Source of the DNA: Dipteris shenzhenensis
Lineage: Eukaryota; Polypodiophyta; Polypodiopsida; Gleicheniales
DNA length: 64,000 nucleotides
Assembly: GCA_047967505.1 (NCBI GenBank)
Contig: CM106538.1
Strand: one strand, 5' to 3'
The stretch's first letter is position 1; each line of letters opens with the position of its first letter. Of the stretch, positions 11,395 to 23,570 are shown piece after piece. The position numbers and the translations under genes are program-made. The notes below the pieces were generated by a model. It was not told the origin of the DNA. It ran no database searches and saw only the letters and a program-made list of their open reading frames with translations.

Positions 11395-14300
11395 AGGTAT
11401 GGTCTAATTTTTTGCTTCAATTACGCCTGGTTGATCTCTGGAAGGAATTACAGTCCATGCTTCTAGGCTATACCTTTCAACATAATGCTCAATCTTCTTA
11501 TCGGGCACGCTTGGACAGATGGTATCAGGTTGATCCATAGCATTGTGATGCCTTTACTTGTCAAATTTGGGTTGATCATGCTTTCACACATTCGGATCAT
11601 GCTCCTCTTTGGTTGAGGCTTTCCTTACATGAATTTCCCACTGACAGATTGCCTTGCTGAAGGCTTTTGCTGATTAATAATAGTTATTTGGAGCATGCCG
11701 ACTTTAAAGCCTGGGTCTCTGATTCTATTCAGCCTCTCTCTCATCAGATACACATTGGTTTGGATTATGCCTGGCAGGCTTTTGTTGCTCGGATGCAAGC
11801 AACTATTCAGGATTATGGCAAATCCTATATGCAAGCCACAAGGGAGACTGTAGCACATGCCAAATTTACTTGTCAGAGTTTGACTGATCTTGCTCATCTT
11901 CGCTCTTTGTCTTCAGAGAAAAGCATGCTCTTATGTCAGGCTCAATTCCCTCTTCAATCCAATGATTGCATAAAGCTTGCTAAATGGGAAACCCGATCCA
12001 GACAATGGACTTTTTTGGATAAAGGCTGCTCTTCCAAACAATTTTTAAAGAGTTTTCACTACAAAAGACAGGCTACCAATATCTGTCGAATTTGGGTGCT
12101 TGATGGCTCTTGGTCAACATTTCGTTCAGAGCTTGCTGATTTATGTGTGCCACACTTCTCCACTCATTTTGGGCATGTGGATACTCTTTCTCCTCGGGTC
12201 ATGTCTGCACGTCAACTTCTTTTGCAGCATATTCATCCAATTATGTTTGATGCTCAGGCTTTGGAACTTGAACATCCCTTCACTAAAAGAGAATTGTCTG
12301 ATGCACTGAGATCCTGTGGGAGATGGAAATCTCCAGAATGGGATGATCTCATTCTTGAATTTTTTCTTGCATTCTGGGATCTTCTTAAATTCACCTTGCT
12401 GCAAATGGTAAATACAGCATGGCAAAATCAGTAGATGCCTATGTCATGGAAAAAGGGTCTTCTCAAGCTGATTTAAAAAAAGCAGCTATGTGATTCACTT
12501 GGTGATTGGAGGCCAATCACGCTCATGCCAAACATTTACAAGATCATTGCCAAAATGGTGGTTGATCGGATTAAAGGTTATTTTCATGATGGGTTGCATC
12601 CCTCCCAATATGGCTTTGTTCCACATTGCCATATCACAAATAATAGTGTCAATGCTTATATTGGGATTGAATATGCCAAATACATGCAGCAGGATGTTCT
12701 GCTCTTGCAGTTAGATATTGCAAAAGCGTTTGACACAGTTTAATGGGATTTCATCTTGCAAACTGGGGTTTGGACAAAAAATGCAGTAGGTTATTTACTG
12801 GCTTTACAGAGATAGCAATGCGGCTTGCATTCTTTCTTGGGATATCGCTGATGAGTGCACTCTTCGTTGTTCGGTCCGCCAGGGATGCCCTCTGAGTGCT
12901 TTACTGTATGCCAGCTAGTCATCCTATGCTGCAATATATTGATCATCTTGTGGTTACATGATCACTTCATGGCTTGGAATTGGATGCTAATCGTAGCATG
13001 GTTGCGCAAGCTTATGCTGATGATTCTTTCTTTACCCCGAAGAATACGCCCCATGATCTTGGTGCCTTGATGCAAGCCCTCTCTGTTTATGGTTTGGCAA
13101 TTGGTCTTCATGTTAATTTTCAGAAGTTTAAGCTCCTCCCTTTGCATTCCAAAGACTGGCATAGTCTATTATGGCCCGGGGATATCATTCCACCCACTCA
13201 GTTTGTTCGTCATCTTGGTTACCCTTTGGGGTGGGAACTCACTCGCCGACAACATACTGATTGGGATTTGGCTAAGCTTCGAAAAAAGTTTGAGTATTGG
13301 AAACTGGCAACCTGGCCTTTGCACATTCATCTTCAAATAGTGCAATGCATCCTTGTGGCATATATTCAATTTTACTTGTCATTGATCATGTTCACTAAAG
13401 TAGATCTAACGTCTTTCATGTCTGTCTTTATGGAAATCTTCTCGCGATCCAAACATGGCAGAAAAAGTCTCAGGCTGCATTCGATGCATCACATTTGTTC
13501 TCCCAAGATGCATGGTAGATTGAATATCACTGATATTCATAAGCATATTCTTACCCACAGGGGAAAAATGTTATTGCAATTTTTGCAAGGCGATCAGCCT
13601 TGGGCTCTTATGATTAGGACTTTGGTCACTCATATCAGTATTTCTGTGTTTGGTCATTGGCAACTCGATAAATGGGATTTCTTTTTTGGCTGCAATGAGG
13701 GCACTTTGCCTGGCTACCCTTTTGGCTCCTGCTTGCTTCTATATTGGAAGCATGTTCTTTCTCATCTGGAATGGAATGGCCACCAATCTTTGCTTGGGAA
13801 TTCTTTGAGACCTTAAAGCATTCACTAGTCGAGAGTCTTTTAGCCTCCCTTGGCTTTACATGAACCTCGGCGTTCCTACTTTGTCTCGTTTAAAGGCATC
13901 ACCTCGGTTGCTGATGTTATAGATGATGTTGGTGCTGTGCTCCCCTTTTCTCTGGCAGCTACTAGATATGGATTGGGCTCTCATTATCGTACTTTGTGGC
14001 GACAAATTACTTCTATGCTTTCGCCTTTTGTTCCAATTCCTCCTTTGGAGCTCCAGGACTGGCTGGAAGATTGGACTTTCACTTCTCCAGGGTCCTCTTC
14101 TCGTCCTTTGAGGCTATCTCAAATTTCTGTACCTACATTGTGTAAAATTTTTTTGCCTCAACCTTGGGTTTCAGAGAGACGTGATTCTGTTTGGCGAATA
14201 CATCGCCCAGCCAAGTGGTGGAGGAAAAGATTACAATAACTTTGGGCCTATAAAGTACCGCTTCGACAATAGGATTGCTTTTGGCGAGTTCTTTTGGGAG

Positions 14301-14791
14301 TGTTTCCATCTGGACAGCAATTAGCTCATCGACACATTGCTCCTGCACTTTGCCACAAATGTTTTGCTCCTTCGAAGACTGTGCCTCACTTGTTTTGGCA
14401 TTGTCCGTGCTCTTGTGAGTTTTTTTATCTGCTTTGACAGCGCCTACGAGCAAGATTCCCATCTGTTCCTTTTGGAAAGTTCTGGCTATTTGGGTTTTAT
14501 CCATCCAGACCGGAGTTTCATCTTTTCTTCGCTTGGGTTCACTACTGGGCACTATGGACTTTATGGACATATAGGAATTGTAAAGTCTTTGGTGATCCTA
14601 CTTTCTGTCTGCTTAGCTTTTTTAGGCGTTCTCTGCAACTATCTTTCTTTGATTGCTTATAGACCCGCTGCATAGACCATGAGGTCTTTTTGGCATATAC
14701 TGAAATTTTCAGTTGATGTAATTGTAGCACCTTGTTTTGAGGTTGCTACTGATATAATATAATCAATCAAAGATTTCACTCCAAAAAAAAA
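11395..14791 (+). mobile_element. LINE-A copy 5: endonuclease end, RT and zf-RVT
   Basis: The longest plus-strand LINE-A copy. It starts in the endonuclease domain (HAFTHSDHAPLWLRLSLHEF, the SDH motif of APE-type nucleases, about 11580-11640). The 255-codon frame 11667-12434 covers the endonuclease-RT linker. RT follows with LMPNIYKIIAKMVVDRIKGY (about 12520), QLDIAKAFDTV (about 12710-12743, then a stop) and QAYADDSFF at about 13005-13030. The 280-codon frame 12974-13816 carries the palm end and thumb. The zf-RVT finger CHKCFAPSKTVPHLFWHCPC lies near 14350-14412. The 3' UTR ends in a poly(A) at 14783-14791. Internal stops make it defective. Confidence 0.88.
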
Positions 14792-14812
14792 GTGTATGTT
14801 GTGTGTGTGTGT
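14792..14812. repeat. GT-rich spacer between LINE-A copies 5 and 6
   Basis: GTGTATGTTGTGTGTGTGTG follows the poly(A) of copy 5 directly and is followed directly by 3'-UTR sequence of copy 6. Confidence 0.9.
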
Positions 14813-14912
14813 CCTACAGTGAGATTTTCACTTGATGTATTATAGCTCTCCCTTTCTAGGATAGCTTTTTTTGAGTTATGTAATGACTCAAAGATTCCAC
14901 CAAAAAAAAAAA
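14813..14912 (+). mobile_element. LINE-A copy 6, 3'-UTR-only insertion
   Basis: About 100 bp: CCTACAGTGAGATTTTCACT resembles the LINE-A stop/3' UTR region at 9620-9640 and 11272-11295. It ends with ACTCAAAGATTCCACC and an 11-bp A-run (14902-14912), then GTGTGTGTTG. A severely 5'-truncated insertion, the last of the array. Confidence 0.65.
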
Positions 14913-17431
14913 GTGTGTGTTGAGTATATACCATGAGGTAGAAATAACAATGTGATTGTGTATGCGCGTGCGCGTGCGTGAATGAAGCTATGAGCGAAAA
15001 GGTAGATGGGAGAAAATCAATGCACAGGGTTGGGTGTGAGCATAAATGAAGCAGAAAGATAAAGGAGAGGCAGATAGAAGAGGTGAGAGTGCTATGGGAA
15101 AGGAAATGTAGAAAGGAAGGAGTACGAGCTGAGACGAGAGAGGAGTATGGCTAAAAATGGGAGGGAAAAAGTATGAAAACCGAGTAGAGAAGAGTATATA
15201 AGGGATGGCCAGAACTGGAGCAAGGATGAAATGGTGCACAAATAGAGGCATAGAGACTGGAAGAGAAGAGGGTGAAGGAGGAGCAAGTGATAGGGGCAGC
15301 AACTCCATTCTCTGTCATATATAGTTTTGAGAGTGTAGGACATGTGAGACTCTGACAATTCTATTCCATGCTTGCACATGTAAGATTGTGACATGCACCC
15401 TACAACCATTTATACAAAGTACATGCTAAGCTTGGAAAGTTGCCTTTCCTTATTTCATTGAATCTTAGTTGTACATTCAAAAGTCAGTCCTGCCAACCTT
15501 CCTAGGCAAAGGCAAATAAATAGGCTCTAAAATGGGGTGAGGAATGAGAACACACTTGCATGGAAGGTCAAGCATGTGAAAAAATGCACAAAAATATCAA
15601 AAATATTCTTGAATAACACCATTTCTCACTCTGCTTTTATAGTCTTTTGTTCCAAAATTGTTCTAGATGAAATACGCTGCATCCTATGTATAGCATTGTA
15701 TTTGCCTCATTTCTTAATCGATCCTCCTTTTGACTCATGAAACCGAACCTTTTGAACCTTCCTTCCTTGTTGACAGCCAATCTTCATGAAATTGTTACAT
15801 GCCACCACGTTTAAAGTCCTTTTGTACTAGAATAGTGTCAATATTAGAATATGACAACATGGTGTCAAACAAAGTAGAACCTGCCCCCAGGTCTCCATTG
15901 AAGAATTATACAGGTACTACCATATTAATGAATTTAGCAAGAGTCGTAGTGCTTACATGACATTTACAGATCGCATCCAACGAGGGAGACTTGCCTCACT
16001 TCAAAAAATGTTCTAACTCTTTGAAACAAAAGAATCTTCTAAAGAAAAGGTTGGTCTTTAGATAAACAATGCATAATTGCACTGTTTATCTAATGGCGAT
16101 GGGCATTGACATCAGATCGAAAATATTAAATGTGTGACTTCCTCTGTAGTGAAGAAATTATGACCTTGAAAGAATTGTACATTTGCGAGTAAGCCTCCTG
16201 AAAAGGTGTACACATAAAGAAAAAGTAGTCAGCAAGTGCCCCTTGAAGGATAGTTTGCTAAAGATGGATACTGTACATGAAGACCCTTAGCTTACCGTTG
16301 GAGGCTAACATAGTGAAGCTTACAACAGCAGTGATGGCAAAAGTAGCCGAAAGAGTAGAGCTTGAAGAGGTACTCCGTAACAGCTATTGGTTATTGGGTC
16401 CTGACAAGCCCTTTATCAGTGGTGGCTTTACATTGTACAGAAGTTTCACATCCCGAGTTGAAGATGGTGCTGCATCAAAAGGAATCTCAAATGCAAGTGA
16501 CTTATATAGGCAAACCTCATCTTCCTCACAGTAGTAAACCTGCAGCCATGCCAGCTGAAAGTAAGTATTCGCTTTCTCAAGCAGGGCATTTTCGTATACT
16601 TAACAAGAGCAAATTTTTTGCAGAATGAGCGGATTCAAATACCTGTTCTAGGACCTGCAGGCTCACATTCAAGTAATGGGACTAGAAACTAATTTGAAAG
16701 TAGAAGTCTGGGATACAAAATTATGGCATGTATATCCATTTAACTGTGAATTGAATTATAAACTTGAATTTTCCAGCCTGCAATGCATGGAATTTTCTAC
16801 AAGGGAACCACTTTTCAAAGCTAATCGACTTTGATGTTAACTCTCATGAGGAAAATTAGGCGAAAACTCCTTTTCTTGTAATTGCAGCACTGATGATAAA
16901 ACATGAGAATTAAAAGTTCAGGCTTGGACAGAGGAAGCCACAACTTGCTGTGCACTCTCTCTTTCCTCTTCGAGGCTTCCCATGAGAGTCATGACGTGGA
17001 TTTTCTCTTCACCAGGCTTTCTCAGCTAGTTTTAGTATATAGCAGTTGAGCAGCTGCTTGTAGGAGTTTTGGTTCAAAGGTGTCCAGGTTGAAGTCCGTG
17101 ACAAGGCGGTGTTGCATGAAGTGCGGGTGACACACCAAAATTATTCGCTGAAACGCACACACACACTAGAAGGGTGCCCACATGCATGCTTACATATTTA
17201 TGAGTAACATCCTCAAACATTGCAACAACAAATCTCACATTGATAAGTGGGCAAATGTGAGCCACGGGGGAAATGGATGTCATGACAAGAGAAATCACTA
17301 ATTCGTGATTAGTTGACATTAGAAAATTATTATATATTATATGCCAATGGTGTAACATGTATTTGTATTTATGATGGACACCGACCGAAATCATATAAGT
17401 AGATAAGGCTAGTCAAGCTGGAGTCGTTGCT
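14913..17431. other. No recognisable gene
   Basis: A GT/GC dinucleotide-rich start (about 14913-14982), a purine-rich stretch (about 15000-15300) and then ordinary AT-rich DNA. A plus-strand 85-codon frame at 16277-16534 (starting MKTLSLPLEANIVKLTTAVM) and an overlapping 88-codon frame at 16362-16628 show no family I recognise, with no splice-defined context. No RNA gene or TE motif was found. This may be genuine host intergenic or intron DNA. Confidence 0.4.
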
Positions 17432-17949
17432 TTTTTTTCAAAGAAAGGAACCTTCTATTAATGCTTGAAATACTTCATACAAAACAGCAGCCCCGAAGGT
17501 GCTGAGTATGGAAAAAACCAGGAAAAGGCTGAAAGAAAAACCGGCCTGTTCCAAAGAAACCCAGCTCATTGCCTAGGGAATCTCTGGTACTCGGGCTAAC
17601 AGCCAAGTGGGGGGACTATACAACCCGTGAATCCCTCGCGGAGTGAAGATGTAGAAGACTCCTACAGGCCAAGCCTTGCAGAATTGAGCACGCCGCTCAA
17701 TAGTCGCTCTAGAGCCTGGAGCCCCACGCTCCTAGGTGGAGCGTAGAGTATAGATGATATCCTGCCACATGGCGACCATGGTAGCCGTGGGTGGAACCTG
17801 ATGCTCACCCATCACAAGACTGCAACGAGCCACCCAAATGTTCCACGCAGTGATACTGGCTACCACCTCCCAAACACTATCCTCCGGAAGAAAGGGGAGC
17901 TAGGCTATCAGAAGGGACTGCCTCATGGAGCTCTATCCTCTGTATGCTC

Positions 17950-20900
17950 TGACCCTGTATCCGGTAGGCTGGGGAGATCTTATTGATCTGGAACGCGTGT
18001 CCTCCCTCCGTCAACCCGGCCACCATCCCCCAGGTGTAGCCCTCTGAAGACTCTGCATCCGGGTCATGATCCTAAGGGCTCCCATCCAGATCCTCGCTGC
18101 TCTGCGACAACTCCAAAGGCAGTGTGGAATCGTCTCCACGAAACCGCCAAAGCAACAATGGCACTGCCCCTCCACTCGCATCTGATCCAACCACGATCCA
18201 ATGGGCACGCCTACGTGGGCGGCCAGCTAGAAGAAGTACGAGATCTTCCTCGGTCGCAAACTGGACCATAACCGTGTCCAAAACCTGGAACAGACATCCT
18301 TTGGGTCACCCAATGCCGCTCCCTCGAGGGGGTCCACCTCCAAGAATCCATCTGAAGCCTCCTGCCAATCCATGTGGTATAGGAAAAGAAGGGCATCTCA
18401 TCCATCTGCTCGGCAAGGCCGCCGTCGGAGGGCCAGAACCACTCTCCCGAATCCCACTAGACCTCTCTCAAGGGTCTACCCTCCCATAGCCACAGGCGCC
18501 ATCTGGGGGCATCCTGCTCTGAAATACTGGGAGGGTCAATGTGCCACTCCTTCCCCAAACGTCCCACCACTCTAATCATTTACCAGTGAATCCCATCAAG
18601 ACTCCCATCCATCTCAGGGTCCCTCTCAGTGAGCGAGTGAATTGGGCCTCCAGAGCCTACACGATAGAAACCGGGGTGCGTGCTGCCTCGCTGCATCATC
18701 ATCCTCAAAGTGACACTAGTCCTAGAAAACTGCACCATCCAAGTGTTGTCCCTCCAAGCGTGGAGTCCCTCCCACCAATACTTAGGGATGGCTAGGTCAA
18801 TCTCTCTCATCTGCTTCCCTGCCCCTCGTAGATGCGCTACGGCGACAAGCCTCGCCTCTGACTCCATGGGTAATTTGCTCCATTTGCCAAAGGACTCGGC
18901 CGCGGGCCACTGTCCCACTGTGCCCAACCAATGTACGTCCGTTGTCCAAGCATACGCCCCTCCTGATCTCGGATCTCTGGGTGCCACATAAAAGGTTGAC
19001 ACTCAAACTCCTCTGTGCATCAGGGCGGAGCACGAATGAGACCCCCTGCTAGTCTCTGCCAAACCTTGTGAAGGCTCCGCATCAAAGGGGAACCCTTCCC
19101 TATAAGGGGAGCCTCTGAAAAGATCCACCTGTGTGAAGGCTTCCACTGTCCTCTGGTGCATGGGGTGTTCCTGAGGAGCCCTCTCTGTAAGAGAAGCTTC
19201 CAAGGCTCTGCACCTGGAGTGAGGCTGCGAACAACCAACTTGCCCATAAGGGCTCTACTCTGCATCTCCGGATCTATGATACCCAAGCCTCCCAGTGCTT
19301 GTGGCATGATCACCATCTACCAAGCGACCCGGCATCCGGGCTCTAGTGTTCCACGTGCCATCCGAACCTGCCCAAAGGAAGTTCCGAACCAACCGTCGGA
19401 ACTGCCCAATGCATCCTCTGTGAAAGCACTAACAGGAGGCGATATACCAAGCCATGGCGAGAAGGACCCGATTTGCCACTAAAGCACGCCCTGCTAGGGA
19501 GAGCTTGGCCAAGCTCCAGTAGAGAAGCTTGCGCCGAACGCTCTCAAGGACCGAAGCGATCTGCTGCTCTGCTGTGATATCAATACCAACCTAGCAACCG
19601 AGGTATCTCGCTGTCTGGTCCTGTGGTATCCATCTGAAGCCAAAATCACTCCACCACTCACGTATCTCCTGTGTCTCCTCATGGCCCGTGAAGAAACCTA
19701 TAAACTTTGTCCAGTTGATCCGCACACCCGAGGCCTCGCAGTAGATAGCCAGGGCTCCCCTGACTCTCTCTAGACTCGCTGTGGTACCCTCAACATACAA
19801 GGCCGTGTCATCTGCAAACTCAGTGTCAAGCAGTTCCTCTTCCTGTCAGATTGGGAGCCTCAACCCTATGAGGCCCGCCACTTGTGATCTTAAGTAGTAG
19901 CCCAAAGCCTCCGCCACAAACAAGAAGAGGAAGGGAGCGATGGGCAGCCCTGGCGGACTAAGCACGCGAGAGAGGAAAGGCCTCGTCTGTGTGTCCTCCG
20001 ATAAGCATCTGGCTAGAGCTCCCCACATGGAGCGTTGAAACTCCTCTGACCCATCTGTCTGAGAAACCCAATCTCTGCATATTGCCCTCCAGGAAGGACC
20101 ACTCCACCCTGTCATAGGCCTTCTCAAAATCCAAGAGAAGGCCAGTGGCTGTGACTCCTCATCCACTGCCTCCCAAAAAGTGAAGATGTTGTCCAGGATG
20201 TTGCGCTCCTGGACAAACCCCGTCTGTGTGTTGTGGATGATGTTAGTAAGATGGGGCCATAACCGCAAGCTCAAGACCTTGGCAAGGATCTTGTATGTGG
20301 TATCAAGCAGAGTGATTGGACTCCACTATCGGATGTCTGACCTATCTCCCCCTTTCAGGATCAAACAAATCCACCCCCTACTCAAGGACTGAGGGAGGGA
20401 GCCCATGTCGAAAATCTCCTGGCATGCTAGTCGGAAAGGGGTGGAGATAATCTCTCAAAAGTTCCGGAAGAAGGCCGGGGTCAAGCCATCCTAGCCATGA
20501 CACTTCTGGGTCGGGAGAGCCTTGAGGGCTTCCCATAGCTCCTCATCCGTGAAAGGCTCCTCTAGCCTGTTGCATAAATCTTACGAGACTACTGCCGGAG
20601 CGTGATCCCAAACTACCTTTCGGGCTACAAGACCAGCAGAGTCATCCTCTCCATCTGAAAAAGTTGGCTGTAAAACCTGTGGTCAGATCTAATATCTCCT
20701 GCGGGTCAGTGTGCATGATGCCCTACGGATCCCGAAGACGCTGCCGACGGGGCCCAATGGTCTAGAAGAACTGCTTCGTCATCATGTCCCCCTATTGTAC
20801 CCACCGAGCCTAGGAAGAGTGATAAGAGAACTCAACCCGCCAAATCTCTGAGTCCTGAAGCTCAAGGCGAGCGCTCTCGAGCCTGTCTCTAAGCCACTCA

Positions 20901-21965
20901 CAGAATCTAAGTCCTGCTCCCTGAGCCGCTCTATGGAGGCGAGGTCCCTCCTCAAAGCCCGCTCACGATCTTGAAGCATCCTTCTCCGCCTAAGGGCGTG
21001 AGCTTGTAGCTCCTCACTGCTCCTCTGGATCACATCGGCCACCCACAAAGCCCAGCCCTCACTCGGTATCATCTCTGATTGCTCCCAAATCCTTGCCATG
21101 GCTTGCTGGATGTCCTCATCCTGCAGAAGGTCCTCTGGAATGCGGACCCCCTTCTGGGGGAGACATCAGCGGGGCTACTCTAAGTGAAGTACTACGGGAG
21201 AATGGTTTGACATCATGGTACCTAACCAAAATCCCGGTAGAGCCGCCTCTGTGCAGTGCCCAATCCCCAACGTAGAAACAGTCTAGTCTCTTAAGCAGTC
21301 CACCGTGTCTCCTCTGTCTGAAAGAGAATAGGAGGATGCTAGGTATCTTGCTGAAATCTAGCTCTTGCCATGGGTCTCTACCACTGATCATGAAAATGAA
21401 ATGCTCCCAGGTGCTACGCAATGCTGCTGGCATCTCAGAGAATGAGACGTTGCCCTGCTTGTCTTCCCCAAGCTCCAGGTTGTTGAAGTCCCCTCCAACA
21501 ATCCTGGAGTCTACATCCGGAAGACTCTCTGTCAGCCTCTTCCAAAAGGCCGGGCGGTGCTATCTTCTCACTGGGGTTCCCTTACTGTTTGTGATCCAAT
21601 GCTCAAATTTCTCTTGACAATCCCATACCACCTGTTCACGATCCCAATCCTGGACTCTCCCGTCCTGACTCCCATCCAAACTGTCCGAAGCTCGCCCTGA
21701 TCGTAAACCTCTGGAGCCAAAGTCTATGAACCTAAGATGCAAACCCCTCCGCTCCGGCTTAGGGGACCACTCCTCCGGACCACTCCCTGGGAGGAGGTGG
21801 TGACGCCGTCTAATGTCTGCTGCTGCTGAGAACATATGCTCCTAGATCAAAAGAATGTCCACTGTCCACGGCCCTTTGTAGCTCCTATCGGTGTATTAGG
21901 TACTCCGGCGGCTAACTACAAGCACGGTCGTGGAGCCCGTGCATGTTCCAACTCACTATGGTCTA
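17950..21965 (-). pseudogene. LINE-B ORF2: endonuclease, reverse transcriptase, zinc finger
   Basis: In order on the minus strand: SWNMHGLHDRACS at about 21960-21920 (N-terminus of an APE endonuclease), IVGGDFNNLE at about 21505-21475 (the GDFN motif), KRLDCFYVGD at about 21270, a helical linker at 21099-20782, RT with TQTGFVQERNILDNIFTFWE (about 20225-20165), PPGLPIAPFLFLFVAEALGY (from about 19965) and EFADDTALYVEG at about 19822-19785 (FADD catalytic box), then P.LGGLGIIDPEMQ at about 19300-19260, and a C-terminal finger C-x2-C ... H-x4-C around 18160-18100. Stops and frameshifts occur in every domain, so it is not functional. Confidence 0.85.
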
Positions 21966-21999
21966 GCTCATGAGGACGAGGGTGCAGAGAACAAGGCTC

Positions 22000-22894
22000 T
22001 CCTATGAGTGGGTGCCTATTCCAGAAAGATTGCCTTAAGTGACTTTGCTGGGGGTTTGGAGGGTGAATAGTCCGTGTCTGTGCGACGACATACTAAGGTG
22101 GATACCGACTCAATGCCGATCTTCCGTGCCCACTTCATCATTAAGGAGACTTCCACCCGGAACTGCTCCGCACACTTCTGGAGGGGCTAGTAGTATGCAT
22201 GATCCACCGTTGCCTCAAGCGGCAATCTGATAACTCCTACGGCCAAACCACACATCGGCTCCTCTTGCGTGAAGCTCGGCTGAAAATTTACCTCCGCAAC
22301 ATGGGCGTACCAAAGATCCAGTCCCTGTACTCCCATCCACTCGTCCATCATGCGTGGAATCTGGTCTCTCATAATAGCATCGAACATCTCTGGGGTCCAC
22401 TTCTCCAACCCAGTGGAGGCAAACTGGAAACTCCAAACGGGGTGTGTCTGAGAGCCCACTGCGTTGATCAAACCCCCCTTCCATGGCTGCAGAATCATTA
22501 GCGTTACCTCCAACGGTGAAGGATAGGAGTCCGGGATCTCCAGGTAGTTCCAAGGTCCCACCTCCAGAAGTCCCGCGATAAGGGACGCCCAAGCTGGAGA
22601 TGGGGGGCGGCTAGGCCTGATGCTGTAGTGAGGGAGTAGAAGGGGATGTTGTCTTACCCTTGCTTGCTAGCAGGGGTGTCGAAGCCTAGGAGGGGGGGAG
22701 GATGAGGAACCCACTACGGAGGTGGAGAGAGGGGCAACGGGGGCGGGGGGAGGTGGGGGGACGGAGGGGAGGGGACGAGTGATCACAGAAAAACAAATAA
22801 TTCCTTTTCTTTTGTTCTTTTTAAGTGCTGGGTCAGATGCGTCGATGTAGAGGCAAATGTGCGTGAAGGAAGTGGTTTTGTTGGCGAGGCTCAA
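22000..22894 (-). pseudogene. LINE-B ORF1 region (putative)
   Basis: Upstream of the LINE-B endonuclease on the minus strand, frames 22592-22215, 22561-22187 and 22894-22667 overlap and shift. The 22561-22187 frame includes WTPEMFDAIMRDQIPRMMDE. No knuckle or RRM could be identified. The position directly 5' of ORF2 in a LINE makes ORF1 the likely identity. Confidence 0.4.
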
Positions 22895-22900
22895 ATTTGA

Positions 22901-23119
22901 GTAAAACTTGCACCGAAATGTGCACGTGATGTAACGAGCGCGTAGAGCACGAAAAAACGAGCGACTTTCCTTTTTGGAGGACCCTCAAATTCTTCATGGA
23001 TCAAGAGATATGACTTGATCTAGGTGGAGGGGCAAAAGGAGTGCAAATGTGCTCAATGATGATGTGTCACTGTGAGTCACATGCAGTGATGATGTGGCAC
23101 TATGCTTAGCAAAAGGTGT
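22901..23119. other. Spacer, no gene seen
   Basis: About 220 bp between LINE-B and a LINE-A scrap. It holds two similar GATGATGTGNCACT segments near 23055 and 23088 but no coding signal. Confidence 0.4.
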
Positions 23120-23278
23120 GAGCAAGGATGTGCATCTGGATATCAATGATATTAAGACCTCCATACATTTTTTGTGAACATAGTTGATGCTAAAAGCAGT
23201 CTTAGACTTTTCTGGCCATGCTTGGATCGCCAAAAGAGTTCCATGATTACAGACATGAAAGAAGCAAGATCCGCTTGT
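23120..23278 (-). mobile_element. LINE-A scrap (RT thumb region)
   Basis: About 159 bp on the minus strand collinear with 34360-34515 of a larger LINE-A copy (shared GACATGAAAGAAGCAAGATC). It is truncated at both ends with no A-tail, so it is a deletion remnant. Confidence 0.7.
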
Positions 23279-23289
23279 AGGCCATCTCA

Positions 23290-23555
23290 TGGGCTATCCA
23301 TAGATGCCACTTATACCTTGGTATGTGTCTTGTAGGCCTAGTTATAGTCAGTTAGGACTATTGGTACAGCTAGTTTATGTACAATCTAGGTCAGTTAGGA
23401 CACTTAGTCCAGTTAGGACAGTTAGCCCTAGGGTTTTGTTATGTTGGCTCTCCCTTGAGCCTCCGCATTTCAGTTTTGCAGCAATCTATTACAGCATCTC
23501 GTTTTTCTCCTTTGTGCTTCCCTTTTTTAGCTTGCATTGCTTCCAACACCCAACA
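23290..23555 (+). repeat. Copia-1 5' LTR (approximate left edge)
   Basis: The right end (TTCCAACACCCAACA) directly precedes a primer binding site. Near 23352-23420 the motif CAGTTAGGAC recurs three times. The left end is placed at the first TG after the LINE-A scrap and may be off by some bases. No matching 3' LTR was found, because the 3' part of copia-1 is missing. Confidence 0.55.
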
Positions 23556-23556
23556 G

Positions 23557-23570
23557 TGGTATCAGAGCAG
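23557..23570 (+). other. Copia-1 primer binding site
   Basis: TGGTATCAGAGCAG is the typical plant copia primer binding site complementary to the 3' end of initiator methionine tRNA. It begins one base after the LTR end. Confidence 0.85.

Larger units (their letters stand above)
17432..22900 (-). mobile_element. LINE-B: GC-rich L1-type LINE, degenerate, nearly full length
   Basis: Its 3' end is an A-tail visible as the T-run at 17432-17439 on the plus strand. Going 5' on the minus strand come a CCHC-type finger, RT, an alpha-helical linker, endonuclease and ORF1. GC content is clearly higher than in LINE-A and the non-coding flanks. Frames are broken throughout. The 5' limit is uncertain (22600-22900); I extend it because ORF1-like reading continues there. 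Confidence 0.8.

Noticed and set aside
17413-22600. CAAGCTGGAG shared by both sides of LINE-B as a target duplication
   Set aside because: The left copy is not adjacent to the A-tail and the right copy lies within the element body, so it cannot be a target duplication.
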